14,809 nt of DNA, taken from positions 1 to 14,809 of the forward strand of contig JBBRHF010000107.1 of NCBI GenBank assembly GCA_038223055.1. The letters run 5' to 3'. Of this stretch, positions 9,501 to 14,468 are shown piece by piece (positions within the stretch are counted from its first letter, which is position 1; every line of letters starts with the position of its first letter). The notes beneath the pieces are model-generated. The model was not told where the DNA came from. It searched no databases and saw only the letters and a program-made list of their open reading frames with translations. The position numbers were made by a program, and so were the translations under genes. Source of the DNA: JBBRHF01 sp038223055 (lineage in GTDB: Bacteria > Actinomycetota > Actinomycetes > JACCUZ01).

Positions 9501-9867
9501 AATGGACCAGCAGACCCGCTGGTACAAGCGAAACCCTAACGCCGGCAACGCGACCGGCCGCTCCGACCTTGACGGTCACCGCCTTGAAGCCGGGACGCAC
9601 ATCTTTCTCGAGCTGAAGTCTGACGAGATCCACGAGCAGACTCCGGGCAGGCTGGCGGCGACCGCGCGGAAGTACCTCGCACAGGCCCAGCTCGACGTGA
9701 ACGACAACTTGCCGGCCGGCTCCAAGTACTACCTGTGGTTCATCCACCCGCCGAAGGGTGGGCAGGCCGCCCAGGACGCGATGCAGGCTATCCTCGTCCT
9801 GCCCAACGGGGCTATCACCGAGGTGTTCTTCGGGCCGGACCTGCCGCCTCCCTTGCAGTTCCCCTAG
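6580..9867 (+). CDS. Large toxin/effector-like protein with C-terminal PD-(D/E)XK nuclease-like domain
   Basis: Encodes 1095 residues; the ATG is supported by GAGGGGA five bases upstream. Residues 1-355 are mainly helical and Arg/Trp/Tyr-rich, with no signal peptide. Residues about 363-415 are a long Ala/Val/Gly hydrophobic stretch, and shorter ones follow near 447-460 and 516-532, suggesting membrane insertion or a translocation segment. Residues about 650-730 are Pro/Asp-rich and linker-like. The C-terminus has the spacing of a PD-(D/E)XK nuclease: Glu967 in helix GKYAEYLF, Asp996/Asp998 in GRSDLDG, Glu1011-x-Lys1013 in FLELKSDE, then a helix with YLAQAQLD and a strand YYLWFI. This resembles the restriction-endonuclease-fold toxins of polymorphic or injected toxin systems. 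Nuclease activity on DNA or RNA is inferred. No DUF4157-type HExxH motif, Rhs repeats, LXG or WXG100 signature was found, so the delivery route is unknown. No immunity gene follows directly; the gene ends at a terminator. Confidence 0.85.
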   Translation: MTQTLSGSDALAALIGDAAADSDAAQAATQPQGLTCRVPHDLLLEQLYHAIDDLVPNAVDELRPIRRRLWAWMNPADDVPAPSPRAVARRVRGVELAWTVTVHVAPAVGYVAELNQPHRYLPPFYAVLRSYLWGARRSYCSAVAAALDDGPLEEIERLQEQGGAYIKEFTRQLQYLYLDDPRGLQGQIQDLGKTVVSLVALRAERGAEALPTRAADAATRVAATPVGGPWFRQAALLLELGERRADFAAREDPEPYLRFSQTIEGYGVAIQLLATRERLDWLADQQWFNSDALTRIRGYVTGLGDALISAENAISLREQGRHVEAAAAQHSAVTKATAVTSTAQFTTDLDEIADTLQLQAEIKAVAAGVAIAAVTVATAGAAGAVAGTALSLVVDTSTAFGALVVSGGTIAARLAWETLVARAGSELLLGPDSIKDSTFTEDLGWQALQSAVVFVVLRGGGNWFAAIEKAAVRGRLMSTLAKIAVEQITTYGFGEMQHVIKTGHTRTLRQGLVAAASQISGVAVGAVAGALAKSFDERIGAARTDLGDEGKAALVKVEQDRATLMTEFEPVKNGTATDAEFLAWAQRAAEVWNRYAGIVQGLPAGVAKQAALGQLTLAKGAIELRLAELGISATLTVPDGVPMFEGILPGLVAVSEDGRPVLDDAVPANRRRPTDVPDGVLAQDPDGRRQLFLPEDALPDSPMKPARLAHVPEANVLPTESPEVPPTMDPVAAIGLERLMAAAPTNWRKILAGIADGQVESFLSLLAHDQLANPASLKSRLRKLAALGKDAESLEFARLWGPDLALRLRLRCGTRGKEFRNDLRRADGLLEATPEADRQALIDRMLAAGNKEALRRILGTGKPPRPKSGPQTSENLGVDRSSREWRLLRDELKTAFPAVQTKWVALADFRQAYRKARTPAMRKATAEQRRQMVLDFDALLVTAGIRPEEGQAGDHRPANNLRGKYAEYLFVPDGMDQQTRWYKRNPNAGNATGRSDLDGHRLEAGTHIFLELKSDEIHEQTPGRLAATARKYLAQAQLDVNDNLPAGSKYYLWFIHPPKGGQAAQDAMQAILVLPNGAITEVFFGPDLPPPLQFP

Positions 9868-9901
9868 CTGATATGTAGGCCGGTTTGTCAAGGGGGCAGG
9901 G

Positions 9902-9942
9902 CGAAGCGGCGCCCGGATGGCTTCCGGGCGCCGCTTCGGTTT
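9902..9942 (+). terminator. Hairpin terminator of the toxin-like gene
   Basis: A perfect 15-bp inverted repeat, CGAAGCGGCGCCCGG, pairs across a 7-base loop with its complement at 9924-9938 and is followed by GTTT. It starts 34 bases after the toxin-like gene's stop. The T-run is short, as is common in GC-rich genomes, but stem length and position support a terminator. Confidence 0.8.
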
Positions 9943-10429
9943 ACCGGTCCAGAACGATGTCTTGGCGTGCGTGTCGGTACGCGACGGCGCGGTCAGACTG
10001 ATATGCGCGGGTTGGCTACCGCAGGACGGGCTGTTCGGCAGGAGCGCTTCTGCTTGTCTAGAAGTCGAGCGTGGCTCAGGGTTTCCGGTGACCCGGATGT
10101 CCATCGCTGCGCATAGCTAGGTTGCAGGTTGCTCCTCGCGCGGCCGCCTCCTCATCGTTTCTGGTCCGGGGTTTGTGGGGGGACACGGCGCTGCCGACGG
10201 GGGCGATCGCCGCCGCGACCACCGACCGGCCGCCGTGACCCGCAGCTGCCCCCGTCGACGCTCGGGACGATAGTCGTGCCCGCCACAACGCCGGCCGCCG
10301 CAATGATCATTCACGAGCTAACCCGTTGAACGCGCTTGCCAAGCAGGCGGTTGTTCGTCCTCCCCGATGGCTCTGGTCCGCACCGGCGCGGGCCGGGCTG
10401 GGCGGCTACGTTGCTCGACCTGGAACGGG
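9943..10429. other. Intergenic stretch without a recognisable gene
   Basis: Short frames on both strands here show no recognisable domain, no convincing ribosome binding site and no sustained codon bias. A plus-strand frame beginning at 9917 starts inside the terminator loop and is probably spurious. A 10-bp AT-rich palindrome, AATGATCATT, lies at 10302-10311. The base mix is more even than in the genes to the left, which fits accessory or decayed DNA. No immunity protein for the upstream toxin-like gene could be identified. Confidence 0.5.
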
Positions 10430-10858
10430 CTACCAACGTCGGCGTCGGGGGAGGTACACACGGCGTCGTCGACTTGGCCGGGTCTGCTTGCGCTGTTCCA
10501 GCAGCTTCCCCGCGGGTGGTGCGACGGTCACCGGGACGGTGCGGTCTCCCTTGGTCATGTTGCAGGCCAGCTGAGCGGGTGCCAGGTTGCCCATTGAGTT
10601 CCGGCCACCGCCGGCGCGGGGTTTGATGTGGTCGATCGTGAGAGCGAACGGGTGGGGGACGCGGGTGAAGGTGTCGACCGGCCCGCTGCACAGGTAGCAC
10701 CTGCCGCCCCAGTACAGGGCGAGGAGTCTCGCCAATGGCGTGTTGTCGCCGCTCGCGCGGTAGCGGGGGCAGCGCCTTGGCGCACCGAGCGTTTGCCGTG
10801 CGAGCCGGCGGGTGATGCGGTACTCACGCATGAATCGGCCGGTGACGCCTCCGCCCAC
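10430..10858 (-). CDS. HNH endonuclease
   Basis: Small protein of 142 residues from GTG at 10856-10858; an in-frame ATG at 10829-10831 would shorten it by nine. Neither start has a strong ribosome binding site. The HNH core is clear: Cys54-x-x-Cys57 (CYLC), Asp76-His77 in the strand LTIDHIKPRAGGG, Asn87 and Asn91 in the turn and helix, then Cys99-Asn100-x-x-Lys103 (CNMTKGDR). The four cysteines would hold a structural zinc, and the His/Asn set binds the catalytic metal. A basic tail (RPSRRRR, then RRRRW) could bind DNA. Such small stand-alone HNH proteins cut or nick DNA and are common in phages, mobile elements and accessory islands. The gene is divergent from the YceI-family gene, 112 bp away. 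No terminase or restriction partner lies beside it, so its substrate cannot be stated. Confidence 0.85.
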   Translation of the reverse strand: MGGGVTGRFMREYRITRRLARQTLGAPRRCPRYRASGDNTPLARLLALYWGGRCYLCSGPVDTFTRVPHPFALTIDHIKPRAGGGRNSMGNLAPAQLACNMTKGDRTVPVTVAPPAGKLLEQRKQTRPSRRRRVYLPRRRRW

Positions 10859-10970
10859 ATCGCCGCTCGAAAAGAAAGCATTCGGCCAAATCGATGCGGC
10901 CGGGCGGACAACGCCGCCGTACCTGCCGCGCTGATTCGCCAGGATCGGCTGTCAGGGGGATGCTGGCCGG

Positions 10971-11516
10971 ATGACTGATTTGATGATCGGACCTGACCAG
11001 GGGCGGCTGACCCTGCAAACCGGTGTGGAGGGCAGGGCCGCGAAGATGGGGCACGCTCTGACCATCCTGATGAACGACTGGTCCGGCACGGTGACCCTGG
11101 ACGGGCCCGAGCCAACGTCCCTGACCCTGCATGCTTCGCTCTCCAGCCTTGAGGTGGTCTCGGGTGAAGGCGGCGTCAAGCCGCTGTCGGACAAGGACAA
11201 GCGCACCGTCAAAGCGAGTGCGCTGGAGGCCCTCGCTGCGGACGCGCATCCCGATGTCACGTTCACGAGTCGCGCAATCACCGCACAGGACGACGGCTAC
11301 GCGGTGCAGGGCGACCTGAGCCTGAACGGCAGTACGTCGCCGTGCACCATTCCGGTCGCCGTGCGTCGCAGTGGCGGGGCGGTCAGCGTCGACGCCGCCG
11401 TCCAGGTGGTGCAGACAGCCTTCGGAGTCAAGCCCTACAGCGGTCTGATGGGTGGGCTGAAGGTGAAGGACGCCGTCGAAGTACGGCTCTCCGCCGTGTT
11501 CCCCGAACCGGCTTAG
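10971..11516 (+). CDS. YceI family protein
   Basis: The 181-residue product matches the YceI family, lipocalin-like beta-barrels that bind isoprenoids or other long lipids. Characteristic pieces are GRLTLQTGVEG near the N-terminus, GHALTI at 27-32 followed by a Trp-Gly strand, SLEVVSGEGGVKPLSDKDK in the middle, then HPDVTFTS, and a C-terminal amphipathic strand with FGVKPYSGLMGGLKVKD. Length is normal and the barrel looks complete. No signal peptide is present, unlike the periplasmic E. coli member, so a cytoplasmic location is likely. The start is ATG at 10971; the ribosome binding site is weak. The stop coincides with the beginning of an integrase remnant in a different frame, so the 3' flank has been replaced, but the gene itself appears intact. 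Confidence 0.85.
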   Translation: MTDLMIGPDQGRLTLQTGVEGRAAKMGHALTILMNDWSGTVTLDGPEPTSLTLHASLSSLEVVSGEGGVKPLSDKDKRTVKASALEALAADAHPDVTFTSRAITAQDDGYAVQGDLSLNGSTSPCTIPVAVRRSGGAVSVDAAVQVVQTAFGVKPYSGLMGGLKVKDAVEVRLSAVFPEPA

Positions 11517-12259
11517 CCCAACCGGAGCAGACGGCCCGGTTTCTGGAACACGTTGGCGCTGATCGGCTCTCGGCGTTGTATGAGCTCGCGGCATACGCCG
11601 CCTGCGCCGCGCCGAGTTGTGCGGCCTGCGCTGGGGCGATCTTGTCGGGGACGGCGCCGGAGGGGTGGTCCGCCAGACGATCGTGGAGGCGGCCAGCAAG
11701 GACCTGCGTGAGAAGGATCGGATCTGCCTGGTCTGCGGGATCCAGCACACCGGGCTGCTGATCAAGCAACCGAAGTCCCGGGCCGGCACCCGCTGGGTCC
11801 CGCTCGTCGGCGCTGCGCAGGCTGCGCTGGCGGTCCGTCGGCTGGCCCGGGACGATGAGCGTCAGGCGTGCGACCACGGCTACATCGACCACGACCTGAT
11901 ATTCAGCCAGATCGACGGCAACCGCTGCGGCCGGGAACCGTGACGGGCGCCTTCGAGGCTCACATCCAGGCGTGCGGTCTGCCCTCGATCCGGCTGCACC
12001 ACACCCGACACGTCGCATGCTCGTTGCTGCTCGCCGGCGGCGTCCCGATCGAGATCGTCCAGATGATCCTCGGCCACAGCTCACCGAGCGTCACCAGGCG
12101 GATCTACGCCCACGTGATGAAGAAGCGACCGCTGAGCAGGTCGAGGTCGCATCGCAGCTCATCACGAGACATCGCCGTGCACAATCGGTGCACAAAGACG
12201 CCGAGACTGATGACTCACAGGAAGACGGAGATCGAGGAAACCGCAGGTCAGCGCCATGA
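11512..12259 (+). pseudogene. Tyrosine-type integrase remnant, N-terminally truncated and frameshifted
   Basis: The catalytic half of a phage or integrative-element tyrosine recombinase can be read only by changing frame three times. Piece 1 (from 11512) reads QTARFLEHVGADRLSALYEL and loses frame near 11601. Piece 2 gives LRRAELCGLRWGDLVGDG and KQPKSRAGTRWVPL, losing frame near 11922. Piece 3 gives the HxxR box LHHTRHVACSLL, then ILGHSS and RRIYAHVMKK, losing frame near 12126. Piece 4 gives the helical tail and stops at 12257-12259. The catalytic set is therefore visible: Arg in LRRAEL, His-x-x-Arg in HHTR, His in GHSS and Tyr in IYAH. Each shift is repaired by adding one G or C to a short run. 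The N-terminal SAM-like DNA-binding domain is absent; homology starts right at the YceI stop. An inserted CLVCG motif lies before the KQPKSR strand. Not expected to be active as it stands. Confidence 0.85.
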
Positions 12260-12266
12260 TCATGTG

Positions 12267-12291
12267 TGGCCAGGGGCGGAGTCGAACCGCC
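12267..12291 (-). other. tRNA 3'-end fragment, likely integrase attachment-site scar
   Basis: On the minus strand, a T-arm with a perfect 5-bp stem (GGCGG-TTCGACT-CCGCC) is followed by the 7-base acceptor strand CCTGGCC and discriminator A. The matching acceptor 5' strand (GGCCAGG), D-arm and anticodon arm are not present upstream, so this is only the 3' end of a tRNA gene. It lies 7 bp beyond the integrase stop. Integrases of actinomycete integrative elements commonly recombine in tRNA 3' ends, next to their own gene. The GGCCAGG acceptor is compatible with an actinobacterial tRNA-Phe, but the identity is uncertain without an anticodon. Confidence 0.65.
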
Positions 12292-12421
12292 AAGCTTTCG
12301 CGGTGCCGGCCGCAACTCGCCGAGGAAGGCCGGACAGGAACTCTCCCCTTTGGCGGCTGCCGGCCGTGGGTGGTCCGTCGGGTCACGCGACCGTGGAGGA
12401 GTTTCGTCGTACGTTTCCTTG

Positions 12422-12673
12422 GTGTGGGAGATCCGTCCTTCGACTTCCCGCCATGGGATCTGCTCCGAGGAGATCCATGTCGCTCTGCGACTGGCCGTTT
12501 TCGTGGACGAGGTCGCCCAGGACCCGACCCGTTTCCTGGTGCTGGGCCCGGACCCGGCATGACGGCTTCTGGGTGGGGTGGTCATGGATCGGGTGCACGG
12601 TCCGGCGGTGATCCACGCGATGGCGATGCGAGCGAAGCACGAGCGGCTGATACCGAAGAGAGGCAACAGATGA
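12422..12673 (+). pseudogene. Decayed BrnT-like toxin of a toxin-antitoxin pair, interrupted by TGA
   Basis: Starting at GTG 12422 (or TTG 12419), one frame gives WEIRPSTSRHGICSEEI, then ALRLAVFVDEV and RFLVLGPDPA. An in-frame TGA at 12560-12562 interrupts it, after which the same frame resumes with RLLGGVVMDRV, AVIHAMAMRAKHERLIP and ends at TGA 12671-12673. The pattern 'RHGI..EEI..AL', 'LGPD.AG.LLE.VV' and 'VIHAM.MR' is typical of small actinobacterial toxins encoded before RHH antitoxins and recalls BrnT ribonucleases; the family name is a judgement from memory. One base change (GGA to TGA) explains the interruption. The final stop overlaps the antitoxin start in ATGA, the usual coupling of such operons. 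GGAGGA at 12395-12400 is rather far upstream to serve as ribosome binding site. Full length would be 83 residues. Confidence 0.6.
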
Positions 12674-12947
12674 GTGGACAGCATGGGACGGCCGAGGACG
12701 GTGTCCCGATCACCGAGGTCATGGTCGAGGCGATGGCCGACGAGGCCGAGGTTGGGTACGACGTCGAGGAGATCCAGCGCAGGAATCGGGGTGGGCGTCG
12801 TCGGATGGGGTCGGCTGCTGCGTCGGTGGAGTCGGTGCGCCTGGATCCGGAGATGAAACGGGCCTTGCCGCTTCGGGCCGCCACCGACGGCGTCAGCGTG
12901 TCAGAGACATCCGCCGGGCCGTGGACCGGTACCTACATGCCGGCTGA
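12670..12947 (+). pseudogene. Frameshifted ribbon-helix-helix antitoxin
   Basis: ATG at 12670 overlaps the toxin stop (ATGA). The first 79 residues read as an actinobacterial RHH/CopG-like antitoxin: an acidic N-terminal helix (TEVMVEAMADEAEVGYDVEE), a basic linker (RRNRGGRRRMG), the DNA-contacting strand SVESVRLDPEMK and the turn ATDGVSVSE. The expected last helix (IRRAVDRYLHAG, then TGA at 12945-12947) lies in another frame. Adding one base near 12907-12908 (AC to ACC) joins them. Without it, the frame runs on to 13113 as unrelated sequence, so the RHH fold would lack its final helix. In this family the RHH part binds the operator and the other end blocks the toxin. With the toxin also interrupted, the pair is probably dead. 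The 159 bp after the stop, up to the GNAT gene, hold nothing recognisable. Confidence 0.7.
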
Positions 12948-13106
12948 CCGCGGAATAGGAAGCTCCATCGAGCATGCAGGAGATGAGGTGACCGTGGCGG
13001 CCGCCCGTAGTGACGGTTACTTCGCCCCGATGCCGGTCCCACAGATCTTGGTCGGCGATCGTTCCGCGGCTGCCTTCGGAACTGTGTCGCCGTCGGCGTC
13101 CCTCGG

Positions 13107-13616
13107 TTACTGAGGATCGATCGCCGCTGCGATGTCTGACAGTTTCTGGACCAGCCGAAGAGTCCCCGGAATGCGCCGAAAGCCGTGGTGCTCGTAGAAG
13201 GCCGCGGCTTGTTCGTGCAGGGCATCGATGACGACGAATCGAGCAGCAACCGTTTGGGTCGCGATGAGGACCCTCCCCAAGGCATCGGCCAGGAGCGCGC
13301 CGCCGACGCCGGTCCCTTGCTGCGCCTGGTCGAGCGCGAGTCGGGCCAGCAACACGGCGGGGATCTCGGTTGGGCTTCCCCGGCCGATGCTCTTGGTGAG
13401 CATGTCACGAACTAGTCGGTGGCCGGTCAGGCTGTAGTAGCCGACCACCAGGTGCGGGTCGGCCACGACGTTGACCCACACGAACGTGCGTGCGACGCGG
13501 CGGGCTTCTGCGCCGATCGCGTGCTCACGCAGCCACAGATCCAGCTCAGGTTCGCCCGAGTTCAGTGCGGCTAGGTCGTGCCGAGTAGGGTCGAGTGGCT
13601 CGGAGCGATAAGCCAC
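13107..13616 (-). CDS. GNAT acetyltransferase toxin (TacT/AtaT-like)
   Basis: 169-residue GNAT-fold protein of the class that acetylates the amino acid on charged tRNAs and so stops translation. Visible features are the N-terminal FxxG-like region with SGEPELDLWLREHA at 20-33, a strand FVWVNV, then VVGYYSLTGH. The acetyl-CoA motif A is LARLALDQAQQGTGVGGALL at 90-109, with Gln100-Gly-Thr-Gly-x-Gly as pyrophosphate loop. AAFYEHHGF follows, with Tyr141 at the position of the tyrosine needed by TacT-type toxins. Length is normal. The start is GTG at 13614-13616, three bases after the antitoxin stop, so translation is probably coupled. The partner DUF1778 antitoxin upstream makes the assignment firm. 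No disruption is seen, so the toxin should be functional if expressed. The exact tRNA target cannot be read from sequence. Confidence 0.92.
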   Translation of the reverse strand: MAYRSEPLDPTRHDLAALNSGEPELDLWLREHAIGAEARRVARTFVWVNVVADPHLVVGYYSLTGHRLVRDMLTKSIGRGSPTEIPAVLLARLALDQAQQGTGVGGALLADALGRVLIATQTVAARFVVIDALHEQAAAFYEHHGFRRIPGTLRLVQKLSDIAAAIDPQ

Positions 13617-13619
13617 CAG

Positions 13620-13892
13620 TCAGCTAGTGAGGAGGTGGCGAGCCCGCCGGGCCGCGCGGGACAGAGACTGGTTGGACTGTGCCGGGGAGTCCAGGGCGGC
13701 GAGTAGTTCGTCGAAGAACTCGGCGGGGACGATCGTCTGGGTGTCGTGTTCGCGCAACACTTGCTCCGCGCGATCCTCTGCTGCGGAACGCACGAAGTCG
13801 CTGAGGGGGACCTGTTCCAGGGCAGCGGCGCGCTCGAGTCGTGCCTTGCTATCCGGGCGTACCCGAAGTTCTAACCGAGCCGACGCGGTCAT
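13620..13892 (-). CDS. DUF1778 antitoxin (TacA/AtaR-like)
   Basis: 90-residue antitoxin. Residues 6-13 form the ribbon strand (RLELRVRP), followed by two RHH helices (DSKARLERAAALEQ and LSDFVRSAAEDRAEQVL). The C-terminal tail (IVPAEFFDELLAALDSP, then a basic end) would wrap around and inhibit the GNAT toxin, as in known DUF1778-GNAT pairs. It is the first gene of a two-gene minus-strand operon. The ATG is preceded by a clear GAGAGGTGAG ribosome binding site. A promoter and inverted repeat lie directly upstream, and by analogy the antitoxin dimer, alone or with toxin, would bind there to repress the operon. Confidence 0.92.
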   Translation of the reverse strand: MTASARLELRVRPDSKARLERAAALEQVPLSDFVRSAAEDRAEQVLREHDTQTIVPAEFFDELLAALDSPAQSNQSLSRAARRARHLLTS

Positions 13893-13906
13893 GTCTCACC
13901 TCTCAG

Positions 13907-13944
13907 GTACGGACAAGCGTACGTACATACTCGGTCCCCGTCAA
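13907..13944 (-). promoter_or_regulatory. Promoter and probable operator of the DUF1778-GNAT operon
   Basis: On the minus strand, TTGACG (13939-13944) and TACGCT (13916-13921) form a sigma-70-type promoter with an exact 17-bp spacer. The inverted repeat GTACG-N6-CGTAC spans 13907-13922, covering the -10 and the expected transcription start. An adjacent GTACGTAC palindrome occupies 13919-13926. The transcription start would fall only about 15-20 bases before the antitoxin ATG. Repeats of this size fit RHH-type autorepression. Confidence 0.65.
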
Positions 13945-13971
13945 CGCCGCTAGTTGGGATCGCGCGCCTAG

Positions 13972-14151
13972 ACCGCAGCGTCGCGCCTGACGTGCGACAT
14001 TGAGCTGGTCGAGGCTGGCAGGGAAGTAGTGCTGGCTGGGACCGACGGTCAGGTCCTGACCAGCCTGCCCGCGGTCGAAGACGTCGTCGACGCGCACCGC
14101 TACGGCGAGACGCACCAGGAGACCGGCAACCTCTTACTCACGGTCCGATGA
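13972..14151 (+). pseudogene. C-terminal fragment of an unrecognised gene
   Basis: The frame is open from a stop at 13969-13971 to TGA 14149-14151 but has no plausible start codon. From about 13996 it reads like real protein, for example ELVEAGREVVLAGTDGQVL, then VEDVVDAHRYGETH and ETGNLLLTVR. The family is not recognised. It appears to be the last 50 or so residues of a longer gene whose front was lost near the promoter of the DUF1778 operon. Its stop overlaps the next start as ATGA. Confidence 0.4.
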
Positions 14152-14349
14152 GAGCGATCGGCCAGGCGGACGGGTTGCGCCTTGCCGCCGCGACAGCTGA
14201 CCAGCTCCGCGGGCTGCGCGAGTTGGTGAGTCCGGTTCACCGCCGGTCTTGTCGGCGGCGGCGCCGTTGGTGGTGCATGAGGTGGCGAGCATCGCGAGTA
14301 CGAGCGCGCCGACCGCCACTGTCGCCGCCCGGGCAGGTCGTGTGTCCAT
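14134..14349 (-). pseudogene. Truncated lipoprotein gene
   Basis: A strong GGGAGGA ribosome binding site precedes the ATG at 14347-14349. The start MDTRPARAATVAVGALVLA is a lipoprotein signal peptide: basic N-terminus, hydrophobic core and lipobox Leu-Ala-Thr-Ser-Cys with Cys25, followed by a Gly/Ala/Asp linker (TTNGAAADKTGGEP). After about residue 38 (near 14236) the sequence becomes a short Arg/Gly/Ser-rich tail that stops at 14134 and overlaps the antisense of another gene fragment. Actinobacterial lipoproteins with this start are usually solute-binding or enzyme domains of 200-400 residues, so the mature domain is missing. Which kind it was cannot be told. Confidence 0.55.
14148..14236 (+). 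pseudogene. N-terminal fragment of a second unrecognised gene, ATGA-coupled
   Basis: ATG at 14148 overlaps the preceding TGA. The first 27 residues (MRAIGQADGLRLAAATADQ, then LRGLRELV) look like a normal helical N-terminus. Beyond about 14230 the frame turns into an Arg/Trp-rich antisense of the lipoprotein gene and loses sense. By chance it stays open and in phase with the membrane-protein frame at 14469. It is probably a 3'-truncated remnant of an operon with the fragment before it. Function unknown. Confidence 0.3.
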
Positions 14350-14361
14350 TGGGTCCTCCCT

Positions 14362-14379
14362 CGTCTGGTGATCCAGACG
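14362..14379. repeat. Perfect inverted repeat in the divergent lipoprotein/membrane-protein gap
   Basis: CGTCTGG-TGAT-CCAGACG is a perfect 7-bp-arm palindrome, 12 bases upstream of the lipoprotein start codon and 90 bases before the divergent membrane-protein start. Size and place suit a regulator's operator or a small leader hairpin close to the ribosome binding site. Confidence 0.5.
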
Positions 14380-14468
14380 CTAGGAGCGGCGAGCGCCACG
14401 GCCCACGGAGCCAACCCCGCCCCGCGATAGGGATAACTCTGCTCCGGGCGAGCCGGCCACGGACAACA

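Noticed and set aside
7570..10104. Minus-strand frame of 844 codons opposite the effector gene
   Set aside because: It runs through the terminator hairpin and lies antisense to a gene with a good ribosome binding site and nuclease motifs. Its composition (Arg/Gly/Gln/Leu-rich, no domain) marks it as a shadow.
9917..10120. Possible 67-codon immunity gene after the effector
   Set aside because: Its start lies inside the loop of the terminator hairpin, there is no ribosome binding site, and the composition is not convincing.
12267..12340. Complete tRNA gene on the minus strand
   Set aside because: The acceptor 5' strand GGCCAGG, the D-arm and an anticodon arm are missing upstream; only the T-arm and acceptor 3' strand are present.
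12256..13113. Single plus-strand gene of 285 codons
   Set aside because: The frame starts at the tRNA fragment, reads antisense-like sequence through the toxin in the wrong frame, and only makes sense from 12670 to 12906 as an RHH antitoxin. It is a run-on frame created by the frameshift.
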